A DNA stretch of 64,000 bases, from assembly GCF_027943255.1 (NCBI RefSeq), contig NC_072892.1, positions 15,771,792 to 15,835,791 of the forward strand. Reading direction: 5' to 3'. Each line of letters begins with the position of its first letter. The stretch's first letter is position 1. This document shows, piece by piece, positions 21,379 to 32,216 of the stretch. A program made the position numbers and the translations under genes. The notes under the pieces are model-generated. The model did no database searches. It was given only the letters and a program-made list of their open reading frames with translations, and was not told where the DNA came from. The stretch comes from Anastrepha obliqua (taxonomy: Eukaryota; Arthropoda; Insecta; Diptera; Tephritidae).

Positions 21379-23408
21379 CTAGCTGTCCTGGCTAACTTTG
21401 TTCCGCCCCAGAGGCAATAAAAAAGCAGATTTTTGATTTTATTAAGTTAATTTTTTTATTAATCAAGTATTTCAATGAAGCTTTAATAGATTGCACTCTT
21501 CAGTTAAGTACCTTGTGAAACATGAAATTTCTTGTTTTATTATCAGGTGCAAGCACAAATAACGCAGATGGTTCTCCGACCCGTGAACATGCCACATATA
21601 ATTGACCATGTGAAAAACATTGATTTTCTAGATTCAGACCACAAACTTTCAAGAATTGGCCTTGTGATTTGTTAATGGTCATGGCGATTGCAAGACGCAT
21701 CGGAAACTGAAGTCTTTTAAACTCAAACGGAAGATCGGTTGGGATCATCGGGATCCTTGGAATGAGAAATTCTTCACCTTCGAATTTTCCTTTGAGTATC
21801 GTCGCGTAAATCACATTGTTCATCAATTTATTTACCAACAAACGCGTACCGTTGCAAAGTTTTGGTGGGCTTATGTTTCGAAGCATGATTACTACGGAGC
21901 CAACTTTTAGGCGTAAATTGTGCGGTGGTAAGCCAGGCACATGTAAGGAGTTTAAAAATTCAATTGGATAGTTGGTGGCTTCATCTTCATTTGATACACA
22001 GTCAATGCATTGTTCCAATGATATCATTTTGAATTATGTAGCTTAGGTCATCTACATTTTTATTCTTAGCCGCTAAAATTGCTCGCTCACTCAACCATTC
22101 ATTGTTTTTGTAGTTATTAATATTTGTGAATACTTTACTCGATGAGACAAAGTTACAGTAATTCTGGGGAATGGAAATCAATCCGCTCGATTCGTCGACA
22201 GGTACTCGACCATTACCGATAGTCAGTGAAATCTTCAGTAGATGTATCATTACGTAATGCAACTCTCATGTTTGTTGTCAGCTGAAGTTACTTCACATAG
22301 CGCCATAGATTCGATGATTTGAGGCAAACGTTTATTCCGTCAGCAGCCGTTGATCTTTGAATTACTGGCAGTGTTTGGTGTAAGTCGCCAGACAGTAAAA
22401 TCATTGCGCCTCCAAAACATCTCGAGTCAGTGCGTATATCTTTCAATGTTCGGTTAAGTGCTTCTAATGCACGTTTATGCGCCATTGTGCATTCGTCCCA
22501 GATGATGATTTTCGATGCTGATAAAACTTTGGCCATTGCTGAGTTTTTTGAAATATCACATGTTGGTTCTTCAATTTTTTGAAGATTTAACGGCAATTTT
22601 AATGCTAAATGAGTCGTACGGCATCCTTCTAACAATGTGGCTGCTATTCCAGAAGAAGCAACTGCAAGCGCAATGTTAGATCTCGCACGAACAGTAGCTA
22701 AAATTGCTGACATGAAGAATGTCTTACCAGTTTTACCAGGGGCATCAAGGAAATATAAACCACCATTTCCATCATCAATTGCCTTCATTAATGTATCATA
22801 AATTTCTTTTTGTTAGGGCTGCTTTTGTTAGGGTAAAGTCCGATTATGTATCTCCTCATTCATCTCAAGATCCGGATTTCTGAAACTGACACGAATTTGA
22901 TGTAAAATATCTTCTGACATATATTGGGAATATTGTACCATTAACAGTCCGTAGTGACTCAAATGACGTTGGCCCATGCACATTTACCAGCAAGAACCGC
23001 AAATAGAAGCATTCATCATTCTTTGGATGAACTGTATACATACGACCAAGAGCATCAGTAGAACGCACATCCGGATAACCAGTTACCATATCACCTTGCT
23101 TCCGTCGTTGAAAATTCTTCGATGAAGCATTCCAAGTGTAATAATATAATATTATCAAATTGTCTATTTAACCATAGACAAAATTACCTTTAGCTGCCAT
23201 TTGCGTTTTGTTATTCCATATCAGATGCGTTTTTGTTATACCACATTTTATAGTGACTTCACGGAAACGCGTTCGAATGGGATAAAAAGTATCCTATGTC
23301 CGTCTCCTGATTCTAAGCTACCTCTCCATCAATTTTCAGCCAAATCGGTTCAGCCGTTCTCGAGTTATAAATAGTGTGACTAACATGACTTTCTTTTATA
23401 TATATAGA
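21379..23408 (-). mobile_element. Helitron, internally deleted, keeps helicase half
   Basis: On the minus strand the element starts TCTATATATATAAAAGAAAG at 23408, preceded by host A, and ends CTAG at 21379, followed by host T, as expected for Helitron insertion between A and T. No target duplication or inverted repeat is seen. The 5' leader reads into YYTWNASSKNFQRRKQGDMV. The Rep nuclease domain is gone, leaving the C-terminal helicase. The copy is non-autonomous. Confidence 0.93.
21500..23158 (-). pseudogene. Helitron PIF1-type helicase, fragmented
   Basis: Four minus-strand frames give: pre-helicase region (DVRSTDALGRMYTVHP, 23158-22865); Walker A region DAPGKTGKTFFMSAIL with DECTMAHKRALEALN and GDLHQTLPVIQ (22788-22288); a linker (22262-22002); and the C-terminal motifs LRLKVGSVVIMLRN, MTINKSQGQ and YVACSRVGEPSALFV (22027-21500). 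Walker A reads PGKTGKT where relatives read PGGTGKT. Frameshifts separate the blocks. The enzyme would unwind DNA during rolling-circle transposition. Confidence 0.92.
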
Positions 23409-23409
23409 T

Positions 23410-23680
23410 GTGGGCGTCTTTAAGTTTTTTATAATGCATCTACATCTTCTCCCACCTCCTGAAAAGTTCGTTGATGTGGCCCTTTGTAAGTCCAAGGCCA
23501 AGGTAAGTCCATATAGAGGCATGTTTGCCCCTTTTTTAGCTAGGTGGTTTGCTGTTTCATTTCCGTGTCCCTCGTGTCCAGCACCTCAACCAAATAATAA
23601 TATGTTGAAGTTCCCCAGCATGTTAAGAAGACTCAGTAAATTGTAAAATTACTTGCAAAGTTTATTTCATTTATTTCTTC
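23410..23680 (-). pseudogene. Non-LTR RNase H C-terminus fragment
   Basis: Minus-strand reading gives GHEGHGNETANHLAKKGANM, the end of an RNase H domain (the usual PGHxGxxGNExADxLAKxG), followed by about 30 residues with a GGGRRCRCIIK stretch. It abuts the Helitron end at 23408, so the Helitron may have inserted into it. Confidence 0.7.
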
Positions 23681-23839
23681 ACCTTTTGAAGTGTGTTTTC
23701 GATACTTGTGCCTACTCTATACTTTAATGCGGTATTTATTCGGAACTTCATACGTTGTTTTGATACTTGAAGTCAGTAAAAGTAATAACATCAAGGTGCT
23801 GTCAAATGACTTTGTCATGAAATACGTCATCACTAGCTA

Positions 23840-24150
23840 CTTAGAACGGAGATGCCAAGCCATGCTGCGGTGCTAAAGCCGATGGGATACTGAACTGAGT
23901 GGCAGGTGGACGACGAATCTTATTCCATCAATTGACAAATGGGTCCAAAGGATCTTCTGGGAAGTAAACTACTTCACTACTACTACTACCACTACTTCTT
24001 TGCACAGTTCCTCTCGGGCCACGGATACTTCCGGAGATGCCTATACCGCATGGGCAAGGTAACCGCTCCGACGGTCACCCACCAAAAAAAATGATCACAT
24101 GGCACGCTAAGCTTGCTCAGGTCACCTGGTACAGGGAAAGATGCCTCCTA
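23840..24150 (+). pseudogene. R1-like retrotransposon C-terminal fragment
   Basis: Plus-strand pieces WDTELSGRWTTNLIPSIDKW, then after a frameshift QFLSGHGYFRRCLYRMGKVT, match the region before the C-terminal zinc knuckle of R1-type ORF2. An expanded ACT-triplet tract at the junction explains the frame change. Confidence 0.75.
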
Positions 24151-24334
24151 GTCTTTAGTTTAGTTTTTATTGGGAACTGCATTTTTGCACATGGCTGGCA
24201 GTAAGGTCGCTATGCAATTGGTTTTTTTTTTTAATATTTTCAATAAGCCAGCGCTAAATGAAAGTTTTAGCGCACAATTTAGACAATTTTGTGGTACCTT
24301 AAAATTTCTTCTTTCATATTAAGTAATAATCCAG

Positions 24335-25625
24335 GTCCTTCTTTTTCTTCTTCTTAATTGGCGCCATAACCGCTTACTCGATTCTGACCGAGCTTAGCAG
24401 TTTCTTTCTCGTGCTAACCGGCGCCAGTTGGACACACCAAGTGAAGCCAAGTCATTCTCCACCTGCTGTCTCCAATGCAGAAGCGGCCTTCCTCTTGCTC
24501 TGCTACCACCTGCCTGGTACCGCATCGAATACTTTCAGAGCCGGAGCATTTGTATCTATTCAGACGACATGACTCAGCCTCTTCAACATCAGGTTAAAGA
24601 AGTCACCCTATCTGAAACCTCGTTTGGTATCAAACGGCTCGGAGAGGTCCTTCCCATTTCTGACAGCGCTGCTGGTGTTGAACAACGTTATCTTGCAAAG
24701 CCGTATTAGTTTTGTGGGGTACCAAATTCAGACATCGCGGTACTCCTTTCCGTACTGTGAAATGCAGGTTTGAAATCGACAAAAAGATGGTGTGTGTCGA
24801 TACTCCTTTCATGGATCTTTTCCAAGATTTGGCTTATTCTGAATATTTGCTCGATAGTAGACTTTTCAGGTACAAAGCCTCACTGATAAGGTCCAATCAC
24901 ACAATATTCTCGCTAAACCCAATACTCTCTTTCACGCAATATGCTCGCTAGAACCTTAGAGGCGATATTTAGAAGACTAATACCGCGGTAATTAGCACAG
25001 ATTGCAGGATCCCCCTTCTTATGGATTGAGCACAGCACACTTAAATTCCTATCGGCAGGCATGCTTTCATGCGACCATATTTTGCATAGAAGCTGATGCA
25101 TGCACCTTACCAGCTCCTCGCCGCCATGTTTGAATAGCTCAGCCGGCAGTCCGTCGGCGGCCGCTGCTTTGTTGTTCTTTAGCCGCGTTGTCGCTATGCT
25201 CACTTCGTCTTGGTCCGTCGTCGACGATTGGGGTATCGGGATCTTCACATTCTCTATGACATGCGCAGCTATCACTATTTAACAGGTTCGAGAATTTAAG
25301 ATTGCTCTGGAAGTCAGTCACCAGATCACCGGCTTTGTTCAGGAAAACGCCCCCGTCTTAAAACCTTCTTAAAGCCGTCGAACTTTCTGGTAGAATTTTC
25401 GGGCGTTGTTCCTATTGGCCGGCATCTCAAGCGCCTCGCACTCACGTATTACGGCCTCTCGTTTCTTCTTTCGGATAATACGTCTCTCTTCCTTTTTAGC
25501 CAGGTACTTCACACATCTTAAATTGCTTAAGCGGCATTTCAGCATATTTTGCCCACCAATTTGCGTCTTTGTATTTCTCTGCCTAATTAGTATTTGGAAA
25601 TTTGTTTTCACTTTTTAATTAGTAT
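24335..25625 (-). pseudogene. RTE-like non-LTR retrotransposon with internal deletion
   Basis: Minus-strand order: the linker (25611-25369, KYLAKKEERRIIRKKKREAV then NARKFYQKVRRL); the RT start (LKNNKAAAADGLPAELFKHG, NLSVLCSIHKKGDPAICANY, RGISLLNIASKVLASIL); FVPEKSTIEQIFRI; part of motif A (THHLFVDFKPAFHS); and a truncated MGRTSP/NEVSDRVTSLT block. It then jumps directly to the 3' tail (VFDAVPGG-like, VENDLASLGVSNWRRLARER). The active-site YADD region is deleted. The 3' end GGTTATGGCGCCAATTAAGA lies at about 24360-24340. Confidence 0.9.
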
Positions 25626-26560
25626 TTGGAAATTTGTTTTCACAATTAATGGTAATTTATTTGTTTTTAATCCGCCTTTCACAAAATGCATTTACCTTTG
25701 TTTCCTCATTTTTCTCTTAATTTTCCTCTTTTTTTAATTGAGCTATCAGACATTTCTTTTTTGCCCATGTTTAACATTTTAGCTTATCATATCTCTTCCT
25801 CCGGAGCACCTTTGCTTTTCTCATTTGCATAATCCCATGCACAGCAAATTTGTGTTTTCCGCCAACCGCCTACGAGTTCGGTTTCTATGTACTTTAATTA
25901 ACTCAATGTGCCTTTTTATGCAAAATGTATATGCATGTATGTATGTATTTGTAAGTTTGTTTCGTAATTCACCACTTTACAGCCAATTGCTTTAACCAAC
26001 ATTCATCAGGTCATTTCACGCCTCTGTAATTAATTCGATTAATTCGTACAGTGCGAAGGATATTAAAATAATATCTTGAAGGGGCCAACATGTACGGATG
26101 GCCTTTGACATTGGACGTAATATGATTTGTGAGTATTTGCTGCTATATTATTTTGTATATTATTGCTTGGGTAAAAGGTTGGTTTTTCAGGTCAGGCAAA
26201 TAGTAGCTTACGTTGTAAAATAAAAATAACAAATATACAGAAAATATATACACACATACAAACATTTATGGAGAAACGCTTACAATATATTTTGATAAAA
26301 TATTTAAATTCGCACATCACCATTAAAAGGCTTTAGCCCAACAAGCTGACTCTGATAATTTGAATGGCTCAGCATTTCACGCAGCCCCTGGCTTTACTGA
26401 GTCTTTTAGTTCATTATTTGCAAGTACAAAAAAGGTCTTTGCAGGTACTTGAAATAAGGAAGGAGAGATCTTATAAATACAATGTAAATTTTGTGTATGT
26501 TTTACATTTTTGTTTAAGACACATTTTGCAACTTAAACTGTAACCCTTTCTACGAGGGCG
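25626..26560. other. No gene recognised
   Basis: AT-rich sequence with a short TGTA/TATG run at about 25930-25950. Confidence 0.6.
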
Positions 26561-26775
26561 GCTGCTAAGTTAGCTGTTCAGCGTATTTAATAAATAAAAT
26601 GCATGATTCTATACTTTTAATTTTTCAATATACCTCCTCGAGTGACATTAACACTCACATGGGGAATATTCTGAATTTGTGCCACTGGAACATTTTTGTC
26701 TAGATTTTTGAATTCGAAATAGTTTTCTACGGACACCTGTAGTTGACTGTCATTCAAAAGAAAGAAAAAAAAGAC
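26561..26775. other. Possible mariner terminal-repeat remnant
   Basis: CTACGAGGGCGGCTGCTAAG at about 26551-26570 resembles the TACGAGGG...AAGTT termini of some mariner elements. No transposase motif is recognisable after it on either strand, although the minus strand has a short open stretch (NVPVAQIQNIPHVSVNVTRG). Confidence 0.25.
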
Positions 26776-26829
26776 TAGGCGTCACGTCAGTTGCTGTGAA
26801 GCCCATACTTTTTAAGGCATCCGATCTTT

Positions 26830-27050
26830 ATATCCGGCTCTGAAAGTATTCGATGCGGTACCAGTTGGTGGTAGCACAGGAAGAGGAAGGCCTCCTCCGC
26901 GTTGCAAAGATCAGGTTGAGAAGGACTTGGCTTCACTTGGTGTGTCCAACTGGCGCCGGTTAGCACGAGAAAGAAACGACTGGCGCGCTTTATTAAACTC
27001 GGCCAAAATCGCATAAGCGGTTATCGCGCCAATTAAGTAGAAGGAGAAGA
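26830..27050 (+). pseudogene. RTE-like retrotransposon, extreme 3' fragment
   Basis: Reads PALKVFDAVPVGGSTGRGRP, KDQVEKDLASLGVSNWRRL and ARERNDWRALLNSAKIA, then the 3' terminus GGTTATCGCGCCAATTAAG. It belongs to the same family as 4535-5000, 24335-25625 and 62632-63190. Confidence 0.88.
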
Positions 27051-27059
27051 TCTTTGTAT

Positions 27060-28205
27060 ATTTCTAATCAACGCTGCTTGTCGAAGAGAGCGCGAAATAC
27101 TCAAACCTGGTCGAGACTTCTCAGCGCAATATTTTTCCCCTCTCTTTGATGGATGTCGAGAAACTGCTTGACGAATAGACGAACGGCATCTTGATGAAAG
27201 TCTTAAAAACAGACATAATCTTAAACGAGACGCACGGAGAGGTTGTAATTTTGCAAAAACTATAAGCGCACCACCTCTCTTATCAGCATCCCATCAAAAA
27301 TTTTGACCAAAATCCTGCTTAATAGAACACAAACGCGTCTTGAACTCCCACGACGTAAACAGCAAGCCGAGTTTCGTACTAATTGGTCATGCTTCGATCA
27401 TATCGTCACTCTTCGCAGAACAAATCAATGAATGACAGTCAGATATTCACGCTTGTTCTATCGATGTCCGCACAGCAATTGACAGCATCGATCGAGATTC
27501 CATTTGGGTTTAATTCCGTTCTGGAGACATACCGCCAAAAGTCATCTGTATTATCAAAGCCCATTATGAAGGTTGTGAATGTAAAATTCTACACTACAAG
27601 CAATTGTCGTATACGAATCCGCCCGGCGTAAAATAAATATGCCTCATGTCGTCATTGTTATTTCTTATATTCGCATGGTGTGCCTTCTTCTTCTACTACT
27701 TCTATGAACACTTGGAGAAGTTGGTGCACACAGGTGACATAGTGCTTTTGTCCGTCAAAAGTTCATATCTGCAAACAAATAAGCACCAGTTCAATGCTGT
27801 AGCAAGTGCAATTGCCCTTAAAATAAACGTTAGCAAGACGGAATTAAAAGTCGAGGCGCCCCGGTTTATTTTGTATGCAAAAGAGATCAGTCGTAAGACT
27901 GAATTTCGTTACTTCGGGAATAACATAACAACAGCAGGTGGAACGATTGAAGACATCGCACACCGTATCAACAAAGCTCGGTGAGCGTTCACCCAGTTTT
28001 ACAACATATGGGTTTCAAATTGTGTCAAAACTAAGCTACGAGTTTTTAATTTCTACATGAAAGCTGTGTTGCTATATGGCTAAGAATCCTGGTTGCTTAC
28101 ATCCGTGCTTATCCGAAGGCAAACATTCGTCAACGCCTAGTCCGAAATTTTGAAAATCCTGTGTTGTTTAATTCAACCAACGAACTTCCAATTGAGTTTA
28201 TCATC
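27060..28205 (+). pseudogene. Second RTE-like lineage, RT to C-terminal remnant
   Basis: Plus-strand blocks across frames: ISIPSKILTKILLNR, LPRRKQQAEFRTNWSCFDHI, SIDRDSIW, PPKVICIIKAHYEG, DIVLLSVKSSYLQT, LKINVSKTELK, FRYFGNNITTAGGTIEDIAH, NKARSAFTQFYNIWVSNCVK, and MKAVLLYG. These are RT palm, the residual YADD flank and the post-RT domain of an RTE/CR1-like element different from the GCGCCAATTAAG family. A related fragment lies at 43795-44300 (minus). Heavily decayed, with numerous stops. Confidence 0.8.
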
Positions 28206-28439
28206 AAACGCTGACGATTTGAAACCGTGGAAGACCAAAAATCTGTATGAAACAATTCGTTTTCAATTGAATTAACTCCAAAAACCTCTTTAAAACAATT
28301 TGCTCACAATTGAAGTAATTGCAATACTTTTATTCGGGCCTTCCAAAGTTAAAGTCACATATACTCGTACATCTTGCCATCAGTTTTGTTACAAGTTAAG
28401 TCCGTTATAGAAGTGATATAATACTTTTTTCAATGAAGT

Positions 28440-29060
28440 TAGGTTTAATTAATCATGTAGTTATTAAAAACAAACATTTTTTGATTTCCTTTGGAAATGG
28501 TCACCATTTAATTTTACACAAGCCTTCAAACGATTAACCCATTTAGCTATTGCAGCAAGCACGACTTTCCTGGATATTGGCGTTGCTGCTCGAACCAAAG
28601 ATTGTTTGAGACACTCCAAATATCTGTGAGGTCTTCGAAAGGCTATGTTCTCCAATGGATTTAGATATGTGCCTCCAGATGGCCAGCTTTCTGTGGTAAT
28701 GAGTCCAGGAATATTGGTTTTTAGCCACTGCTGACTGGTTTTTGCCTTATGGGCTGGAGCGGAATCTTGCGAGAAGATCCAACGCCCTCCTTTGAGTACT
28801 GCTCAACTGCTTCACCACGCCTTTTAAGACATCCCCTTGGTACACTTTTGTCCCGGTCTTAACGCCTTTTTCGCAGAAATGAAGAGATGTAACGCCTTTA
28901 CAAGACACTCTTCACCAAACCATTACGGAGGCTGGATGATGACCACGCTTCCATCTTTTGGGTCTTTAGAAGTTTAAGCATCGATTTTGTCGCTTTGGTT
29001 ATTAAACAATTTCTTCAACAGTGAAGATTTTATCATCTGTGCAAGGGATGCACTATCAGT
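28440..29060 (-). pseudogene. maT-type mariner (DD37D-like) transposase, C-terminal half
   Basis: Minus-strand blocks: VKTGTKVYQGDVLKGVVKQL; a damaged catalytic block (WDLL-ARFRSSP, ancestrally like FQQDSAPAH); HKAKTSQQWLKTNIPGLITT; ESWPSGGTYLNPLE at the third acidic position; and LKQSLVRAATPISRKVVLAA. There are 37 residues between the last two acidic positions once frames are joined, as in maT elements. Multiple frameshifts; no ends located. Confidence 0.75.
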
Positions 29061-29284
29061 TCTGAAAAGGAGAATTAACATAAACAATTAGAAAGAGGGA
29101 AAAGCATAAGCAGGAAGTAGCAAACCATAACAACTAACCCATTTTCCGAATTCTCCAACCCACCTGGAGTATCAGAAGATAAAGACGAAATGGATGACAA
29201 AACTCATGGCTTCTTAAAAATAGTTCACTTCCCAGGGGCTAAAATCATTCTAAATGCTATCCTTTATTGTATGAAGAGGACGAT

Positions 29285-29875
29285 GATAGGGAATTTATTG
29301 ATGTGGAAGAAGATGAAGACGAAGGCTGAGACGAAAACGAAAACGAAGACAGAGACGAAGACGAAAACGAAGACAGAGACGAAGACGAACTCGAACACGA
29401 AGACAGAGACGAAGACAAACACGAAGACGAAGACGAAAACGAAGACTTAGGCGAAAACGAAGACGAAGACGAACACGAACACGAAGACGAAGATGAAAAC
29501 GATGGCTAAGGTTAAGACAAAGACGAAGACGAACACGAAGACAAAGACGAAGACGCAATCCTATACTTTATTAGATGAAAAGGACAATGAAAGAGATATT
29601 TATTGATGAGGAAGAAGATGGATACGAAGACGAAGTCGAAGATGAAGACGAAGACGAAGATGAAGACGAAAACGAAGACAGAGACCAAGACGAAAACGAA
29701 AGCGAAGACGAAAACGAAGACAGAGACCAAGACGAAAACGAAAGCGAAGACGAAAACGAAGACAAACGCGAACACGAATACGAAAACGATGGCAAAGGCT
29801 AAGACAAAGACGGAGACGAAGACGAAAACGAAGATGAAGATGAAGACAAAGATGAAAGGCGATTCGAAAGGCATA
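29285..29875. repeat. GACGAAAAC-type minisatellite in two related blocks
   Basis: Purine-rich repeats of GACGAA, GACGAAAAC and GACAGAGAC fill 29300-29560 and 29620-29860. The blocks share an upstream unit (ATCCT..TTATT..ATGAA at 29258 and 29562; TTTATTGATGNGGAAGAAGATG at 29292 and 29597), so one unit of about 305 bp seems to be tandemly duplicated. One frame would encode acidic DEDENED repeats, another KTKTETKT. Neither has a credible gene structure. Confidence 0.8.
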
Positions 29876-29879
29876 TTAA

Positions 29880-30520
29880 ACCATTAGAGAATCATAAAAA
29901 CCAATGAGATATTTAGAAAATACTTGCTTTGAATTAATAAAACTCAAAGTTATAAGTATTTACTTACAAGATTTAATTTTGTTAAAAAATAAATAAATAA
30001 TTGGCAGATGTTTTTTATGAGAAGCTTTTTCATGGCAGGAATACACTCTCAGGTCTGTAGTCTTATTATCGTTAAAAAAATACAAAAAAAGGTCCTTTAA
30101 ATGAAACAAAAGTTAAATCGGTATTGCCTTGTCTGACGTTTTCACTTACGTTAATTTCATCAGTTTGCTTATAATTCTGCACGTCCTTGTCATTATGGCA
30201 ATCACTGGCATTTAAATATCAGTCTGCAATAAAATACAATTATTACTGACTATTCAGCACTTGCCAGCAATACGCCGATGCGATGGTCCTTGTCAATGCG
30301 CATGTATTTGTTAAAATTCGCGTTATATTCACCACACTACGCTTGTTTGTTTCCAATACAAGTGTTCACAATTGCTATAATGCCTTTTCATCCTATTAAA
30401 TATTCAGCACAATTAAAGGCAACAAGGGAGAGTTTCATTATTATTTCAATAATTTTCAATGCAAAATGATCAAATAAGAGGGCATAAAAAATCAGCTGAA
30501 AAGGAATATTTATTTATATG
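29880..30520. other. No gene; contains a 50-bp copy of a dispersed repeat
   Basis: 30003-30052 (GGCAGATGTTTTTTATGAG ... TTTTTCATGGCAGGAATACA) matches the end of the repeat at 2665-2850. The rest is AT-rich and featureless. Confidence 0.5.
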
Positions 30521-30524
30521 TACA

Positions 30525-31126
30525 TCAGGTTGTTCAATAAGTTTTGCGGTTTGATAAGAGTGCGCATTGCTACTAACCAATTGTTTTTTTGTATGTTTGT
30601 ACACCCTTCATAAGAACATATGTGAATTTTTTTTCAATCTGCCAGTTCATTCTTTGTTTACAAGCCATTTAGTTTCGACGTGTCACAGTGTTTTCTATAA
30701 TGGAAAATTTAAGTATCTTCCCGTGATTGAATTTTTATTTTAGGAAGGAATGTTAAAAGTGTATAAGGAACTTGCACCATCAATTAGTATAGTAGAAAAA
30801 TGGGTTGCTGAATTTAAACGTAGTCGTACAAGCCTTGAAGGCGATTCACGTCGAGGACGTTCCAAACCGCAACAACACCAGAAATCGTAGAAAAAATCAC
30901 AGGATATCGTATTGACTTTCTGAGCAACATTTAGAGCCTTTTCGAAAGAATAAGGAGAATTTTCTGATTCATTCAATCACTGTGGATGAGATCTGGGTCT
31001 ATCACCATGATCCTAAGTCAAAACAAAAGGCTAAAGAGTGGTGTAAACCTGGTCCTTCGGCTCCGAAATGAGTTCGTGTGCGGAAATCGACAGAAAAGGT
31101 GTTAGCATCGGTTTCTTGGTATTTTT
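30525..31126 (+). pseudogene. Mariner (DD34D, mellifera/capitata-type), 5' half
   Basis: The left terminus AGGTTGTTCAATAAGTTTTG starts at about 30527. MENL begins near 30700; then SIVEKWVAEFKRSRTSLEGD, SRRGRSKP, EQHLEPFRKNKENFLIHSIT, the first catalytic aspartate in TVDEIWVYHHDP, SKQKAKEWCKPGPSAPK and KVLASVSWYF. An internal piece after the HTH is deleted. The copy breaks at about 31126 at a different repeat. A C-terminal mariner piece at 32085-32214 may be its other end. Confidence 0.85.
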
Positions 31127-31340
31127 AACACACTTTTATTAGCTCGGGTTGTATGTATGTATGTATGTATGTATGTAACGGAATCTTTGAGCTTAATTTT
31201 CACTGGCTTCTAAAAATCTGATCGACTTGAAATTTTGCACACCTATCAAGGACCGATGACAATGCAATAATTTGATAAAAGTTTTCCATTATCCTGATTA
31301 GGATTGCCAAGATTAATATTTTCTTTTTTTTACTGTGTGC
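31127..31340 (+). repeat. TATG microsatellite with conserved flank, DINE/mini-me-like
   Basis: TTAGCTCGGGTTG, then (TATG)n at 31149-31178, then ACGGAATCTTTGAGC, GACTTGAAATTTTGCACACC and ACCGATGACAATGC. A microsatellite flanked by a conserved core with TTGAAATTTTGCACAC is how I remember DINE-1/mini-me (Helentron-related) repeats. The identification is from memory of the general layout only. Confidence 0.35.
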
Positions 31341-31585
31341 AAAAAGTAAGGTGAATTTAGTTGTAAAGTGAAAAATCTTTATTTATTCTTGTAAATCAGT
31401 TTCTCAGGCTCCCTCCACGAAATAAGTTCTTCATCCCGATTACTTCTTTATCGCGGCCGATAACTGCATAGCTTTAGACTCACAGTCGATAAGAAAGGAA
31501 TTAAATATAACACGAATATATCGAATCATTTATTCACTGACTGCAATGATAACAATAATTTTCATTCATAATAAAAAATAGTTCA

Positions 31586-31704
31586 CAAAAAAAACTAAAA
31601 AACACGCTTTTTTGCTAATCGAACTAAAAAGTAGAAAATAAAAAATAGGTTAAAAAAACTAAAAAACACGCTTTTATTGCTAATCGAACTAAAAAGTAGA
31701 AAAT
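31586..31704. repeat. Two-copy tandem repeat, period 64 bp
   Basis: ACTAAAAAACACGCTTTTTT-GCTAATCGAACTAAAAAGTA occurs at about 31593 and again 64 bp later with one insertion. It lies just outside the left arm of a long inverted repeat. Confidence 0.85.
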
Positions 31705-31725
31705 GACAAAGAGACCTATAATGAA

Positions 31726-32019
31726 GTAATAGCAAATCGAACGATCAGTCATAGTCAACTACCTCAGAACAGAATTATAACAAAAATTAAGATACAAATA
31801 GAATAATTCAAATTAGAGTTAAAAGCGTGGGATGCATTTTGCTTCACTTTCATAACCCTCTGTACATAGGTAGTTGCCAATAGAATGATTGTAATATTTA
31901 CTATATCAAGCATCCCACGCGTTTAACTCTAATTTGAATTACTCTATTTGTATCTTAATTTTTGTTATAATTCTGTTCTGAGGTAGTTGACTATGACTGA
32001 TCGTTCGATTTGCTATTAC
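31726..32019. repeat. Long inverted repeat: 110-bp arms, about 98% identical, 74-bp loop
   Basis: Arm 31726-31835 is the reverse complement of arm 31910-32019 with only two mismatches that I can see. It starts GTAATAGCAAATCGAACGAT and ends GCGTGGGATGC. The loop shows no homology to a coding sequence. It may be a foldback-type element, a short MITE or a recent palindromic duplication. Confidence 0.95.
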
Positions 32020-32084
32020 GTCACAAGAGCATTTTGACAATGGCTAATATCCATTAATTAAAGTTCAAATTGTTGAAGCTTTTA

Positions 32085-32214
32085 AAAACAAATGATGAGG
32101 TGATAACGGCTGTGGAAGCATTTTTTGCAGCCCTTCCATGCTCTTACTTCAGGGATGGAATGCACACATTGAAATCTCGTTGGAACCCGTATATTGACTA
32201 TGCGTATAGCAAAG
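32085..32214 (+). pseudogene. Mariner-like C-terminal fragment
   Basis: Reads TAVEAFFAALPCSYFRDGMH, TLKSRWNPYIDYAY, which resembles mariner C-termini (FFADLxxSFFRDGIxxLxxRWxxCI). It is cut off at the TA where the rosa copy starts (32215). Confidence 0.5.
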
Positions 32215-32216
32215 TA

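Noticed and set aside
22288..22788. Host PIF1 helicase gene
   Set aside because: It lies inside exact Helitron ends with Helitron-type flanking domains and is frameshifted.
29190..29887. KTKTETKT-, DEDENED- and Ser/Arg-rich frames on both strands
   Set aside because: All six frames stay open across a purine-rich minisatellite. Only the repeat is reported.
31586..32019. CRISPR-like array
   Set aside because: Only two direct repeats and one palindrome, in eukaryotic TE-rich DNA; there is no repeat-spacer pattern.
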